Origin: Ignavibacteria bacterium
GTDB lineage: Bacteria; Bacteroidota; Ignavibacteria; Tepidaquicellales; Tepidaquicellaceae
DNA length: 64,000 bases
Assembly (NCBI GenBank): GCA_016710985.1
Contig: JADJTX010000035.1
Coordinates: 3,363 to 67,362 of the forward strand
Direction of reading: 5' to 3'
Positions 1-9,031 of this stretch are shown here, in pieces (within the stretch, counting starts at the first letter, position 1; each line of letters opens with the position of its first letter). A program made the translations under genes and the position numbers. The notes beneath the pieces are model-generated. The model was not told the DNA's origin, made no database searches, and saw only the letters and a program-made list of their open reading frames with translations.

Positions 1-176
1 GTCGGTTCATCTTCTTTTGACAATGCCGTAATCCCTGTTTCAAAAGCAGGCTGATCAATAGTGTCATTATAGTTTCCCACAGATACAATATAACAGTCTC
101 CTCCTCCATTAGCATAAAACATTCTCAGACTGTCATACATAAAAGTTTTAATGGCACTTTCATTAATTTGTGACAT
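1..176 (-). CDS. Contractile tail sheath protein (eCIS/phage-tail-like), partial
   Basis: The gene runs off the left edge, so only the first 58 codons are visible. They contain the motif NGGGDCYIVSVGNY followed by ALSKEDEPT, which matches the conserved sheath region of extracellular contractile injection systems (Afp/PVC type) and related phage-like tails. Sheath subunits polymerise around the inner tube and contract to drive it through a target membrane. An in-frame stop lies 15 nt upstream of the ATG at 176. The usual 70-100 residue N-terminal part before this motif is therefore absent, unless the true start was lost to a further sequence error. It lies 19 bp downstream of the unknown protein and behind a DUF4255 gene, the expected company for a sheath gene. 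Confidence 0.72.
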   Translation of the reverse strand, partial: MSQINESAIKTFMYDSLRMFYANGGGDCYIVSVGNYNDTIDQPAFETGITALSKEDEP

Positions 177-195
177 AATTTTTTTGTTTAATTTT

Positions 196-1347
196 TTAAT
201 AATTCAAAAATATTTCTGATAAAAAGATCTTTGTACTTACATCCGGCTTAATGTATGAAGACGCACATTTTAATTTCTCATTAGGTGATCCTCCCGGAGT
301 CCAGTTGAAATTCTGAATCGGCTTTGCCAGTAAAGGGACAGGAGTATTGGAAGTAAATTCATTTCCGTTCTTTGTGAATGTGAAATTTCCATTCGGGTCT
401 GTTATAGAGGTCACAGCATTGTTTTGAGAAATATATTTCCAGGTTGTAATCCTGTTCTTGAACCGGATGACATAACTTACTTCCTGCACAATCCCGCCTG
501 ACAGCATTGAATAATTTGATGCCGGAGGCAGATCAAAAAAAAGATCAATGACTCCGAAAATGTTATCTCTGAAATCAAATGTGTCATTTGAAATTACAAA
601 TTTTTGTACCGGGACAACATCCTGCCAGTAATTTACATCCGCAACAGGCACTTCATTTCCTCTTTCAATAAACTTTATTGCTTTGTGTAATTGTAAATCG
701 TCATCACTGAAAAATATCTCACCTGCATAAATGTCTCTATGATTACTTTTATCATATTTGCTTATGCTGATAAAATCTTTGCCGATCAAATCTTCCTGCG
801 TTGTATAACGCAAAGAAGGCGCCTCATTAAAAGAATCAGTATCACTTAAATCCGGAGAGACACCTCCCGGTATGAATTTCCTTGCAAGGAGGAACATATT
901 GTATGGCTTCAAACATATCGGTTCCGTTAAAAACCAGTGAACCAACTTCATATTCTTTATTGACAGAATAATCCTGCAATACTGAACTTAAGTACAAAGT
1001 ACCGCTATTTATGTCTTCATTTCCGGCATGATTAGTAAAATAATAAATTTCATTTTTTGAGTTAAACATTTTCAAAGCCGTAATGTTTTTAAAGGAAGGG
1101 TTTTTTATTTTTAAAAAAAATCTAAAGGATGTATTATCATCAATTGTAATAAAAGGTTTGCCGGTCCCATCAACTTCCGCCAGCGCAATGAATTTATTGC
1201 TGAATATCTTGTATAAAATTCTATTTCCGCTGAATATTTTTTTGTGTTCTCCGTAGGAATTATTTCAATATCATTAAAAGCTTCCTGCTGATTATAGTAG
1301 TCATGCTGCAGCTCGACAGAAAATAATGTTTTATATTTTATTTCCAT
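196..1347 (-). CDS. Unknown protein of the contractile injection locus (two frameshifts)
   Basis: Three overlapping pieces in different frames read as one protein of about 383 residues: an N-terminal piece from the ATG at 1347, a middle piece over about 842-1190 and a C-terminal piece ending at 196. The shifts lie near 1195 and near 865-872, the second in a run of C/G. The middle carries a Y-x-V-G-S-L-V-x-x-x-G-T-x-x-F-x-A pattern. This resembles small carbohydrate-binding folds of the chitinase CBM5/12 type, and a following YW (near residue 235) would fit, but this is only a resemblance. Its ATG overlaps the stop of the DUF4255 gene by one base, so the two are translationally coupled. I do not recognise the family. 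A structural or baseplate role is inferred only from its position between DUF4255 and sheath genes. Confidence 0.55.
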
Positions 1348-1921
1348 TAATGCGTATAGTCTTTGGTGTCTAAATGAATTTCTTTAATCAGTTCTCCTTC
1401 GGCATCAATTAAGCCTTCGTCTATAGTGACCATACGGATCTTATAAACTACAGACGGTAAATATTTTCCCCTAAAATTCCCCACAGATGATTAACCTGTT
1501 CAAAGTTCAGGCTGTATAAATCAAGAATTAGCTTATCAATGCCTAAATCCAGTGAAGGAGAGTTCTCATGTGTAAAGACATTTTTGAATTGGAAAAACTG
1601 TATGACTGATGAAAGTTGTCTCAAAGCTCCGAAATAATCATCTTTCTTATTCACAACAAACAGGCAATACAAATTCAGATTTACTTTCGGATTTTTATAG
1701 ACAACTCTGTTATCAATTTTTACGAAATTTTCAGGACTTCGGGATATCCGGTCTTCCTCTATATTTATAAGAGTGAGGAAAATATTATTCTCCTGATTTG
1801 CACTATCGGCTATCTTAACGGCATCCGCTAATACCACTAAATCTTTAGGCGTTGGATTAAGCTTTTGATTCAGATATTTATTAATCTCATCCATAATAAA
1901 CTTAAAAGAAATATCTATCAT
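1347..1921 (-). CDS. DUF4255 protein (Pvc16/Afp16-like tail terminator), one frameshift
   Basis: About 191 residues once joined. The N-terminal part has the family pattern: an amphipathic start, then NIFLTLINIEEDRISR, later LNLYCLFVVNK, and a C-terminal NHLWGILG continuing, after a shift near 1465 in a GGGGAAAA run, into KYLPSVVYKIRMVTID. That order is typical of DUF4255 (Pfam Pvc16_N), which in PVC and Afp particles caps the end of the tube and sheath. Only the shift breaks the frame. Its TAA overlaps the ATG of the next gene by one base. It is the first gene of the visible part of the injection locus and has about 350 bp of non-coding sequence upstream, where a promoter would be expected. 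Confidence 0.8.
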
Positions 1922-2276
1922 ACAATTCTTTAAAGATTTTCGAAATAAATATTTTTTGTAGCTGAAGCCGGATAAGAACTTTAAAAAAATTCTAAATGAT
2001 GATAATTAGTTGATCCTGAAATGATAGGAATGTGAGCAGTTCCAATATTATATTCTGAAAGGTATTCAATGTATTAATTCAATGTTTCCTTGGTTGTGAA
2101 AAAATTTTGTCAGTAAAAAAATATTACTATGGTTTAAAATGAGTTTAACGTAATTATAAAAAATTTATTTATCAATATAGAAATGTAATATTTTGGTTCG
2201 GGAGTTTATTCATTAACCCGGAACAGACAGAACAGGTCGTTACATTTGAAGAAAAGCAACTGCCAGAATTTTGTTT
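1922..2276. other. Intergenic gap of 355 bp
   Basis: No credible reading frame or RNA gene is seen. It is strongly AT-rich and separates the injection-system genes (reading left) from the RNA methyltransferase, which ends at 2277 and also reads left. It should hold the promoter of the DUF4255 operon and the terminator of the methyltransferase, but I see no convincing hairpin or consensus promoter. Confidence 0.5.
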
Positions 2277-2812
2277 CTATACAACATTCAGCTTCCTCAC
2301 CATCTCATATACAGCCACTCCATACGCCACTGAAACATTCAGCGACTGCTTCATACCAAGCATTGGCAGCTCGAATGAAGTATCTGCCAATTCTATAATT
2401 TCTTTTGAAACTCCGGAAATTTCGTTTCCCAATACAAGACAAACAGGGAAATCAAGTTTATCTATATTCCAGATGTAATTTTTTTTATCTGTAATTTCAA
2501 GAACTGCAATTTTGATTTTATCTTCCTTTAACTTTTAACAACTTCAACCGGATCTTTGTGATATTCCCAAGGCACAGTTTCAGTTGATCCCAGAGCAACT
2601 TTTTCTATTTCCTTTCTGGGAGGATATGGCGTGTATCCGGTGAGATATAATTTTTCTATAAATGCAGCATCCGATGTCCTGAAAATTGCTCCGACATTAA
2701 AGATGCTTCTTATATTATCACATAAAACATAAATAGGATTTCGTGTATAGTTATTAATTTCTTCAGGCTTCTTTCTGTCTTTTTCAATTTCAGAATGTGA
2801 AAGTTTTCGCAT
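2277..2812 (-). CDS. TrmH/SpoU-family RNA 2'-O-methyltransferase, one frameshift
   Basis: SPOUT-type methyltransferase. Motif 1 (NIRSIFNVGAIFRTSDA) is in the N-terminal half. Motifs 2 and 3 (FPVCLVLGNEISGVS and LNVSVAYGVAVYEM) are in the C-terminal half, in another frame. The two halves join if one A is restored in the AAAA run near 2533, giving about 179 residues, normal for the short TrmH-like proteins that lack an extra RNA-binding domain. I chose the internal ATG at 2812 (MRKLSH) over the one at 2830 because family members commonly start there. It should transfer a methyl group from SAM to a ribose 2'-OH of tRNA or rRNA. The exact target cannot be told. It is divergent from the helicase gene at 2893. 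Confidence 0.8.
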
Positions 2813-2892
2813 TTTAAATGAGTAATTCAATAAATAACTTATTCAGGTTTTAAAGTTAATTAACATAATAAGATAAACAATTCATAAATACT

Positions 2893-4895
2893 ATGACTGA
2901 GGCAGCTGAAATTTTAAATGAGATAGAAAATTTTTTTTCCGAAGAAGGAATACTTGCAAAACATTATGAAAACTATGAGTACAGAGTTCAGCAGGAAGAA
3001 ATGGCTGAAAAGATCCTGGAGACTTTAGAGAACAGATTACACGTGTTCATTGAAGCGCCGACAGGCATAGGTAAAAGTTTTGCATATCTCGTCCCTGCTA
3101 TTTATTATGCAAAGAAAAACCAGAAGAAAGTAATTGTATCAACATACACAATAAATTTACAGGAACAGTTAATAAACAAAGATATTCCCTTCCTACAGAA
3201 AGTTCTTCCGGTTCAATTCAAAGCAAAATTACTCAAAGGGAGAAATAATTATCTTTGCCCGAAGAGACTTATGCGGGCAATGGAATCTTCCAACACTCTT
3301 TTGAAACCGATGAACAGCATAATCTCGAACTGCTTTATCAATGGTCGAAGAGAACAAAAAGACGGAACACGTTCTGACATTGATTTTGCAATCAATGAGA
3401 ATGTCTGGAATTCAGTTTGTTCCGAAAGAGGCATCTGTACTCAGAAGACCTGCGGAGGAGATGATTCAAGATGTTTTTTCAAAAAGCAAAGAAGGAACTG
3501 ACTGACTCTGATGTGATAATTGTAAATCATCATTTGTTCTTTACACTCTTCGACGGCATTTCAGAAGACAAGGACGGATATTTATACCGGGATGATTTTG
3601 TGATCTTTGATGAAGGACACACTGTCGAGCAGGTAGCAACTGACCATATTGCGCCTTCTCTTTCGAGAGAAATGGTAAAGTACCATCTTCTCAAGCTTTA
3701 CAATCATCAGAAGAAGAAAGGATTTTTACTGACACTTCCTTCTCTTCACATACAGGCGATCATTCAGACTCTGCATGATCTGAATCAGATGTTTTTTTAC
3801 AGGTTAAAGGAAAATTTATTTTCATTGAATAAGGGAAAACCTGCCGGTCTGACTTCAAGAGTATATGAAAAGAATGTAGAAGAAAATATTATTAAACCCG
3901 AACTGGATAACCTTCTTAAAAATCTTCGTTCTTTAAGACCTGCCTGCAGGGATGAAGAGCAGGAAAATGAGCTGAATGAGTTTATAATAAGATTCTCGGA
4001 GATAAATTACATACTTGATGATTTCCTGAATCAAAGAAAAAATGAAAAGGGAAATGATTTTGTTTACTGGGCGGAATTATCTTCACAAAAACCCGAATCA
4101 AATGTAAGCATTTGTTCTTCGCCGGTTGACATTTCCGATTACTTCAGACGAAACATATTCCGTCCGAACAATTCTACGATCTTTACAAGCGCAACACTGA
4201 CTATAAATAATAATTTTGAATATTTTAAAAACCGTCTTGGCGGTGAGAGTGTAAATGAATTTAAATTAAGTTCCCCTTTTGATTTCTACCGACAGGTGAA
4301 AATATACATACCGAAAGATATTCCGACTCCTTCCAAAGAAACAAATTTGATCTATGAAGAGAAGTTAAAAGACTGGATACATTATTTTATTAAAATGACA
4401 AACGGGAAAGCTCTGGTTCTTTTTACAAATTCTTTTTTATTGAAAAATATCGGAAAAAAATTAAAGGAAACTCTTGCAGCGGATGAAATCGAATTACTGA
4501 TGCAGGGGTCCGGAGTTTCAAGAAGTTTGCTGTTAAAGCATTTTCAAAGTGACGTAAGTTCAGTGTTATTCGGGCTCGACAGCTTCTGGATGGGAGTAGA
4601 TGTTCCGGGTGATGCTCTAAGCAATCTGATTATTACCCGCCTGCCGTTTCAGGTTCCTTCACATCCGGTAGTTCAGGCAAAGATGGAATTCATTGAACAA
4701 AAGGGAGGAAACAGTTTTTTTGAATATTCATTACCCGAAGCCATTTTAAAATTCCGTCAGGGAATCGGGAGACTGATAAGGCACAAAACTGATAAAGGGA
4801 TCATAGCGATATTAGACAACAGGATAATTACTAAAACTTACGGTAAATATTTTCTGAATTCTATTGATGAGTGTGAAGTGGAGATAGTTGAATAG
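2893..4895 (+). CDS. dinG: DinG/XPD-like ATP-dependent DNA helicase, one frameshift
   Basis: Superfamily 2 helicase of about 667 residues after joining 2893-3501 to 3471-4895, with the shift in TTTTTTCAAAAAG near 3480. Walker A (EAPTGIGKS) is at about residues 54-62. The Walker B box is VIFDEGH in place of DEAH. Cysteines at about 122, 182, 187 and 194 (another at 176) fit the Fe-S cluster loop of DinG/XPD enzymes. The C-terminal helicase motifs include SATLT, FGLDSFWMGVDVPG and FRQGIGRLIR. Family members unwind 5'-tailed DNA, D-loops and R-loops in repair. The assignment to DinG rather than a paralogue is by family only. Its stop codon starts a striking tandem 9-mer array. Confidence 0.85.
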
Positions 4896-5012
4896 TTCGT
4901 TAAGTTCATTAAGTTCATTAAGTTTGTTGAGTTTGTTGAGTTTGTTGAGTTTGTTGAGTTCGTTGAGTTTGTTAAGTTTGTTAAGTTTGTTAAGTTTGTT
5001 AAGTTTGAGTTC
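4896..5012 (+). repeat. 9-bp tandem array, about 13 units, abutting the dinG stop
   Basis: Units follow GTT-YRT-TRA (for example GTTCATTAA, GTTTGTTGA, GTTTGTTAA) and start at the first base after the dinG TAG. Nine is a multiple of three and the register is exact, so every unit ends in a stop codon in frame with dinG. It reads TAG then GTT CGT TAA, GTT CAT TAA and so on. Confidence 0.9.
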
Positions 5013-5032
5013 ATAATATTCGTTAAGTTCAT

Positions 5033-5082
5033 CTTATGAATCTTACAAATCTTATAAATCTTATAAATCTTATGAATCATTA
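5033..5082. repeat. 9-bp tandem array (CTTATAAAT-like), about 5 units
   Basis: Near-identical units CTTATGAAT, CTTACAAAT, CTTATAAAT (twice) and CTTATGAAT lie between the dinG array and the rsmB start. The same unit appears in opposite orientation before lnt (43809-43860). Confidence 0.85.
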
Positions 5083-5146
5083 TCATTTCATCTAGTTTCA
5101 CTTTTAGTTATTTTATTAAAAAATCAGAAGCACAAGCACCTATAAT

Positions 5147-6586
5147 ATGGAAAATCTAAAACCCGAAGCATTATCTCCAAACAATCAGCAAAACGGCACG
5201 TCTAAAAAAGAAATAGAATATACAAAAAATCTTTACGAAGATGCGAGGTCCTGCGCAGTAAAGATTCTCTGCCGCTGCGAGAGAACAGACTCTTACCTTG
5301 AAAAACTTATTGATGCAGAACTTAAGAATGATAATCTTAATGATTTTGATAAAGCCCTTTTAAATGAAATCGCTCACGGAGTGATCCGCTGGATGAGACG
5401 TCTTGACTGGTTCTTAAACGGATTCTACAGAGGTAATTATGAAAAGTGTTTGCCGGAAGTCCGCAATGCAATGCGTGTAGCGCTCTATCAGATACTCTTC
5501 TTAAACAAAATCCCTTATTCTGCCGCTGTCAATGAAGCAGTGGAATTTATCAAAAGAATTCACGGAGAAAAGCACGCGGGTGTTGTAAACGGTTTATTGC
5601 GGACCATAATAAGGACACTTGATAATCTAGTCTGGCCGACAAGGGAAATCGATGAAGTAAATTATCTCGGCATCATACAATCCCATCCAAACTGGATGGT
5701 GAAAAGATGGATCAACAGATTTGGATTCGATAATGCCGTTAAGCTTTGCGAGGAAAATAACAAGCGTCCTGTCATGTCTCTGCGTGTCAACAGCCTGAAA
5801 ATTTCAAACGGGGATTTCGAAAATTATTTAAAGGAAAAGAATCTGTATTACCGTAATGGAAACTTTCTTGATAATTTTTTTACAACGAAGACAATGTCCA
5901 AGATCTATACCGATGAGTTGTGTAAACTTGGATTTTTTTCTATACAGGATGAAAGTGCCGGGCTCGTTTCCAATTTATTGGATCCGAAACCCGAAGAATT
6001 GATTCTTGATGTTTGTTCAGCACCGGGGGGAAAGACTTCACATATTTCTGAATTAATGAAAAATGAGGGAACAGTAATAGCGGTTGAAAAATATTTATCC
6101 CGGCTTGAAGTAATGAACAAGAATCTTGAGAGACTCGGTGTAAAAAATGTCAGATCAATTCATGATGACATATGTGAGCCCAGGACAAAGGATCTGATGG
6201 AAAATTTAATAGGTAAAGCTGATAAAATTCTTGTAGATGCACCATGTTCGGGATTAGGCGTCCTTTCAAAAAAACCTGATATAAAATGGAAGCGGGAGCT
6301 TAAAGACATTGGTAATTTACAGAACCTGCAGAATGAAATCCTTGAAAATTCATTAAAGTATTTAAAACCGGGAGGAGTAATAGTGTACAGCACATGCACC
6401 ACTGAAGCCGAAGAGAACTATGAAGTTGTAAAAACATTTTTAACAAATCATCCGGAGTTTTCCATTGATGATGCAGGAAAGTTTGTAAGTGAAAAGGCAG
6501 TAAATAAAGAAGGATGCATAGAATTATTTCCTTACATCCATAATACAGACGGTGCATTCTCAGTGAGACTTATAAGAAATAACTGA
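5147..6586 (+). CDS. rsmB: 16S rRNA m5C967 methyltransferase RsmB
   Basis: 479 residues, intact. A NusB-like RNA-binding domain covers about residues 30-165, followed by the RsmB/NOP2 catalytic domain. The SAM loop is DVCSAPGGKTSH (289-299). The proline-cysteine motif DAPCSG (364-369) and the second catalytic motif YSTCT (414-418) hold the two cysteines used for methyl transfer and product release. Start chosen at the ATG at 5147; an extended, low-complexity N-terminus of about 28 residues precedes the NusB fold. It methylates C967 (E. coli numbering) of 16S rRNA. It converges with phoH, whose stop is 2 bp away. It is one of the few genes here with no sequence break. Confidence 0.92.
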   Translation: MENLKPEALSPNNQQNGTSKKEIEYTKNLYEDARSCAVKILCRCERTDSYLEKLIDAELKNDNLNDFDKALLNEIAHGVIRWMRRLDWFLNGFYRGNYEKCLPEVRNAMRVALYQILFLNKIPYSAAVNEAVEFIKRIHGEKHAGVVNGLLRTIIRTLDNLVWPTREIDEVNYLGIIQSHPNWMVKRWINRFGFDNAVKLCEENNKRPVMSLRVNSLKISNGDFENYLKEKNLYYRNGNFLDNFFTTKTMSKIYTDELCKLGFFSIQDESAGLVSNLLDPKPEELILDVCSAPGGKTSHISELMKNEGTVIAVEKYLSRLEVMNKNLERLGVKNVRSIHDDICEPRTKDLMENLIGKADKILVDAPCSGLGVLSKKPDIKWKRELKDIGNLQNLQNEILENSLKYLKPGGVIVYSTCTTEAEENYEVVKTFLTNHPEFSIDDAGKFVSEKAVNKEGCIELFPYIHNTDGAFSVRLIRNN

Positions 6587-6587
6587 T

Positions 6588-7565
6588 TTACTGACCCTGA
6601 AATTTTTCATAAGCATCTATAATATCTTTCACGAGTTTATGTCTTACCACATCTGATTTTTCAAAATACAGAAATGAAATGTCTTCAACATTCTTTAATA
6701 TATGCTGTATCTGAACAAGTCCTGACTGGTCTCGTTTTGGCAGGTCAATCTGAGTTATGTCTCCTGTAATTATCGCTTTAGAATTTGGTCCTAGTCTCGT
6801 CAGAAACATTTTCATCTGAAGAGCCGTTGAGTTTTGAGCTTCATCTAATATGACAAATGCATTATTAAGAGTTCTTCCGCGCATGTAAGCCAATGGTATT
6901 ACTTCAATTATATTTTTTTCAATATAGCCTTCCAGTTTTTCCAGTGTCACCATATCTTCTAATGCATCATAAAGCGGCCTTAAATAAGGATCAACTTTTT
7001 CCGATAGATCTCCCGGAAGAAATCCAAGGCTTTCTCCGGCTTCTACTGCAGGTCTTGTAAGCACTATTTTATTTACTTCCTTATTCTTAAGAGCAGCTAA
7101 TGCAAAAGCAACCGCAAGGTACGTTTTGCCAGTTCCGGCGGGACCAATGGCAAATACAATATCATTTTCCTTTTCCATTTTCAAATATTCAGACTGGTTG
7201 GGAGTGCGGGGTTTTATAAAATCATTTTTTCTTGAAATTATTACGTCATTAATTTCATTCGGCGCAAACCCAAAACTCTTTTTAAGTCTTTTGGCATCAT
7301 CTTTAGTATGAACGAGATCCAGCACAAGTTTTACGTCTTTTTGAGAAATTTCTCCCTGCCTTTTTTGTAAAAAAATAAGTTCGTTAAAGACCTTTTCAAT
7401 GGTCTTCAGTTCATCCTGCTCACCTTTTAAATACACAGTATTACCTCTCAGGACAATTGTAGAATCGAAATAATCTTTTATTATATTCAGGTTACTTTCA
7501 TTTACACCGGCAAAATTTAACAGGTCTATGCCATTCAGAGAAATTGTGAAGTCAATAATATTCAT
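6588..7565 (-). CDS. phoH: PhoH-family ATPase
   Basis: 325 residues, the usual length for PhoH-like (PhoL) proteins. An N-terminal KH-like region (about 1-110) precedes a P-loop domain with Walker A GPAGTGKT (141-148), the family motif LTRPAVEAGESLGFLPGDL and Walker B VILDEAQNS (DEAQ at 241-244). These cytosolic ATPases are linked to RNA metabolism and ribosome maturation and often sit beside YbeY; no ybeY lies next to it here. It starts at the ATG at 7565. A perfect hairpin terminator of the preceding LysM gene lies 25 bp upstream, so it is probably transcribed separately from the LysM gene. Confidence 0.92.
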   Translation of the reverse strand: MNIIDFTISLNGIDLLNFAGVNESNLNIIKDYFDSTIVLRGNTVYLKGEQDELKTIEKVFNELIFLQKRQGEISQKDVKLVLDLVHTKDDAKRLKKSFGFAPNEINDVIISRKNDFIKPRTPNQSEYLKMEKENDIVFAIGPAGTGKTYLAVAFALAALKNKEVNKIVLTRPAVEAGESLGFLPGDLSEKVDPYLRPLYDALEDMVTLEKLEGYIEKNIIEVIPLAYMRGRTLNNAFVILDEAQNSTALQMKMFLTRLGPNSKAIITGDITQIDLPKRDQSGLVQIQHILKNVEDISFLYFEKSDVVRHKLVKDIIDAYEKFQGQ

Positions 7566-7589
7566 GGATAAAGTATTCTAAAAATTAAA

Positions 7590-7620
7590 AACCCTTATAC
7601 TTTCTTCAAGTATAAGGGTT
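7590..7620 (-). terminator. Intrinsic terminator after the LysM gene
   Basis: A perfect 13-bp inverted repeat, AACCCTTATACTT with a 5-nt loop, lies 43 bp past the stop of the LysM gene. On the minus strand the hairpin is followed by TTTTAATTTTT. It separates the lipoprotein-LysM pair from phoH. Confidence 0.85.
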
Positions 7621-7662
7621 CTGAAAATATATTTATTGATTACCAATATTAAATAATGGTTA

Positions 7663-8514
7663 TTATTTAGTGGTTGGCGGTGTAACTTTTTTTACTTCAT
7701 TTTTATCGGTTGTTCCTGTATCGCTTGACATTTTTTTCTTTCTTACTTTTTTGTAAGAACTGGTTTTGCTTAATGCTTCTGTTTTTTGAGCATCTGTCAA
7801 AGCAGGAATTTTCAATACTTGTCCCGGATAAATAAGATTTGGATTAGGAATGGTAGTTTTTACTTTTGGTGGAGCGCTAACTACGCCATTCTTATTCGCA
7901 TCCCAGATAGCAGGCCATAATCTTGAATTACCATAGATTTTGCTCATACCGGCAATCTTTGATAAGCAATCGCCTTTTACAACTGTATAACCTTCTGTTT
8001 TTGGAGCTAAGGCTTTACAATCAGCAACTTTCTTTTTCATTGCATTGTATCTGTCCCAGAATTCAGGAAGACATTTCATTCTTGCATTGATACCAGCATC
8101 TGTCAGATAAGGCCATACGTCTTTTTCAAATGCTGCTGCATCATCCGGTCCTTTGCAAGCTGCAATTTTTTTCTCTGCATCAGCAAATTTTCCTTTGTAC
8201 TCTTCGTACTGTGATCTGGAACCAACTGCTGCCCAAACTGCGTTAACTGAATTTTCAGCTTCGTTTGTTCTTGTTTGTAAACCAAATTTCAATTGCTCTA
8301 CTTCTGTGTTTAAAGTAGCTAATTGAGCTGTTAAATCGGCTTTCTTGGCGGTGTATTCATCCATTTGTGCTTGCCACTGATCTGAATCCATTTCCTCTTC
8401 AGATGACATGTCATCATCATCATCATCGTCGTCGTCTTGTGCAAATACTGATGAATTAGCAAATACTGCCAAGGAGAAAACCATCATAAATACTAATAAT
8501 TTATGAAATTTCAT
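7663..8514 (-). CDS. Secreted LysM protein with a nine-aspartate run and coiled coil
   Basis: 283 residues. A Sec signal peptide (about 1-25, cleavage after VFA) is followed at once by nine aspartates (27-35), an acidic stretch and a helical segment rich in charged residues (about 45-170). Next comes one LysM domain (about 176-237: YTVVKGDCLSKIAG, NPNLIYPGQVLKIP), which binds peptidoglycan glycan chains, and a basic Thr/Lys-rich tail. Cysteines at 120, 148, 166 and 183 could pair. It should act in the periplasm anchored to the wall. The lipoprotein gene ends 66 bp upstream and both read the same way, and a strong terminator follows, so they look like a two-gene unit. No function beyond wall binding can be assigned. 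Confidence 0.8.
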   Translation of the reverse strand: MKFHKLLVFMMVFSLAVFANSSVFAQDDDDDDDDDMSSEEEMDSDQWQAQMDEYTAKKADLTAQLATLNTEVEQLKFGLQTRTNEAENSVNAVWAAVGSRSQYEEYKGKFADAEKKIAACKGPDDAAAFEKDVWPYLTDAGINARMKCLPEFWDRYNAMKKKVADCKALAPKTEGYTVVKGDCLSKIAGMSKIYGNSRLWPAIWDANKNGVVSAPPKVKTTIPNPNLIYPGQVLKIPALTDAQKTEALSKTSSYKKVRKKKMSSDTGTTDKNEVKKVTPPTTK

Positions 8515-8580
8515 TTTTAAAAATCTCCTTTTGTTTTTTAAGTTTTAATTAAAATTGTTTTTAAAAAAATTTACAAAAAA

Positions 8581-8844
8581 TTACGGGCAATTTCTTCTTA
8601 TGCCTTCAGCAATTCCTTGCCATTCCTTAACTTTTGCTTCTTGATCAGCAATTTGCTTTTGCAATCCTGACTTCTCGTCATTCTTTGCATTGACCTGTGA
8701 TTGAAGTGCGTCGACTTCTGCTTTCAAGTCATTTAATTGTTGCATTTCTTCTTCACTTACACCACCGCAACCGACTAAGAATGTTGACCCAGTCAAAGCT
8801 ACTACTGTAAGTAAAATGAAAAACAAGTTCTTCATTTTTGCCAT
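8581..8844 (-). CDS. Small coiled-coil lipoprotein
   Basis: 87 residues from the ATG at 8844. I prefer this start to the upstream one at 8958 because a strong AGGAGG lies at the right distance and the signal peptide then begins MAKMKN. The lipobox is LVGC with Cys26 as lipidation site. The mature part has heptads of L/V/I and charged residues (EEEMQQLNDLKAEVDALQ), so it is probably a short trimeric or dimeric coil similar in shape to Lpp. It ends 66 bp before the LysM gene. A joint role in linking the outer membrane to peptidoglycan is plausible but inferred. Confidence 0.75.
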   Translation of the reverse strand: MAKMKNLFFILLTVVALTGSTFLVGCGGVSEEEMQQLNDLKAEVDALQSQVNAKNDEKSGLQKQIADQEAKVKEWQGIAEGIRRNCP

Positions 8845-8852
8845 TTTTAAAA

Positions 8853-8858
8853 CCTCCT
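8853..8858 (-). promoter_or_regulatory. Strong Shine-Dalgarno deciding the lipoprotein start
   Basis: AGGAGG on the minus strand, 8 nt before the ATG at 8844. It excludes the longer reading of the gene. Such full consensus sites are rare among the genes of this window, which suggests high expression of the lipoprotein. Confidence 0.8.
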
Positions 8859-9031
8859 GATTTTTGATTGGCATATTTATAAATAGGGTTAATTTAAGTA
8901 GTTCAAAAATAAACTTATTAATTTTGTTTGTCAAGTCATATTCTAAAAAATTAGACACTTTCTTTATAATATTATTAAGAAATCTTAATATTTAAAAAAG
9001 TGTCTAATAAAAAAGACAATCTGTGTAGATT

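Noticed and set aside
4838..5101. Minus-strand gene rich in LTNLTNSTN
   Set aside because: It is the translation of the 9-mer array after dinG and overlaps the dinG 3' end.
7663..8514. LysM protein as part of the contractile injection system
   Set aside because: It has a signal peptide and lies 6 kb away beyond unrelated genes. Injection-system LysM proteins are cytosolic and lie inside the locus.
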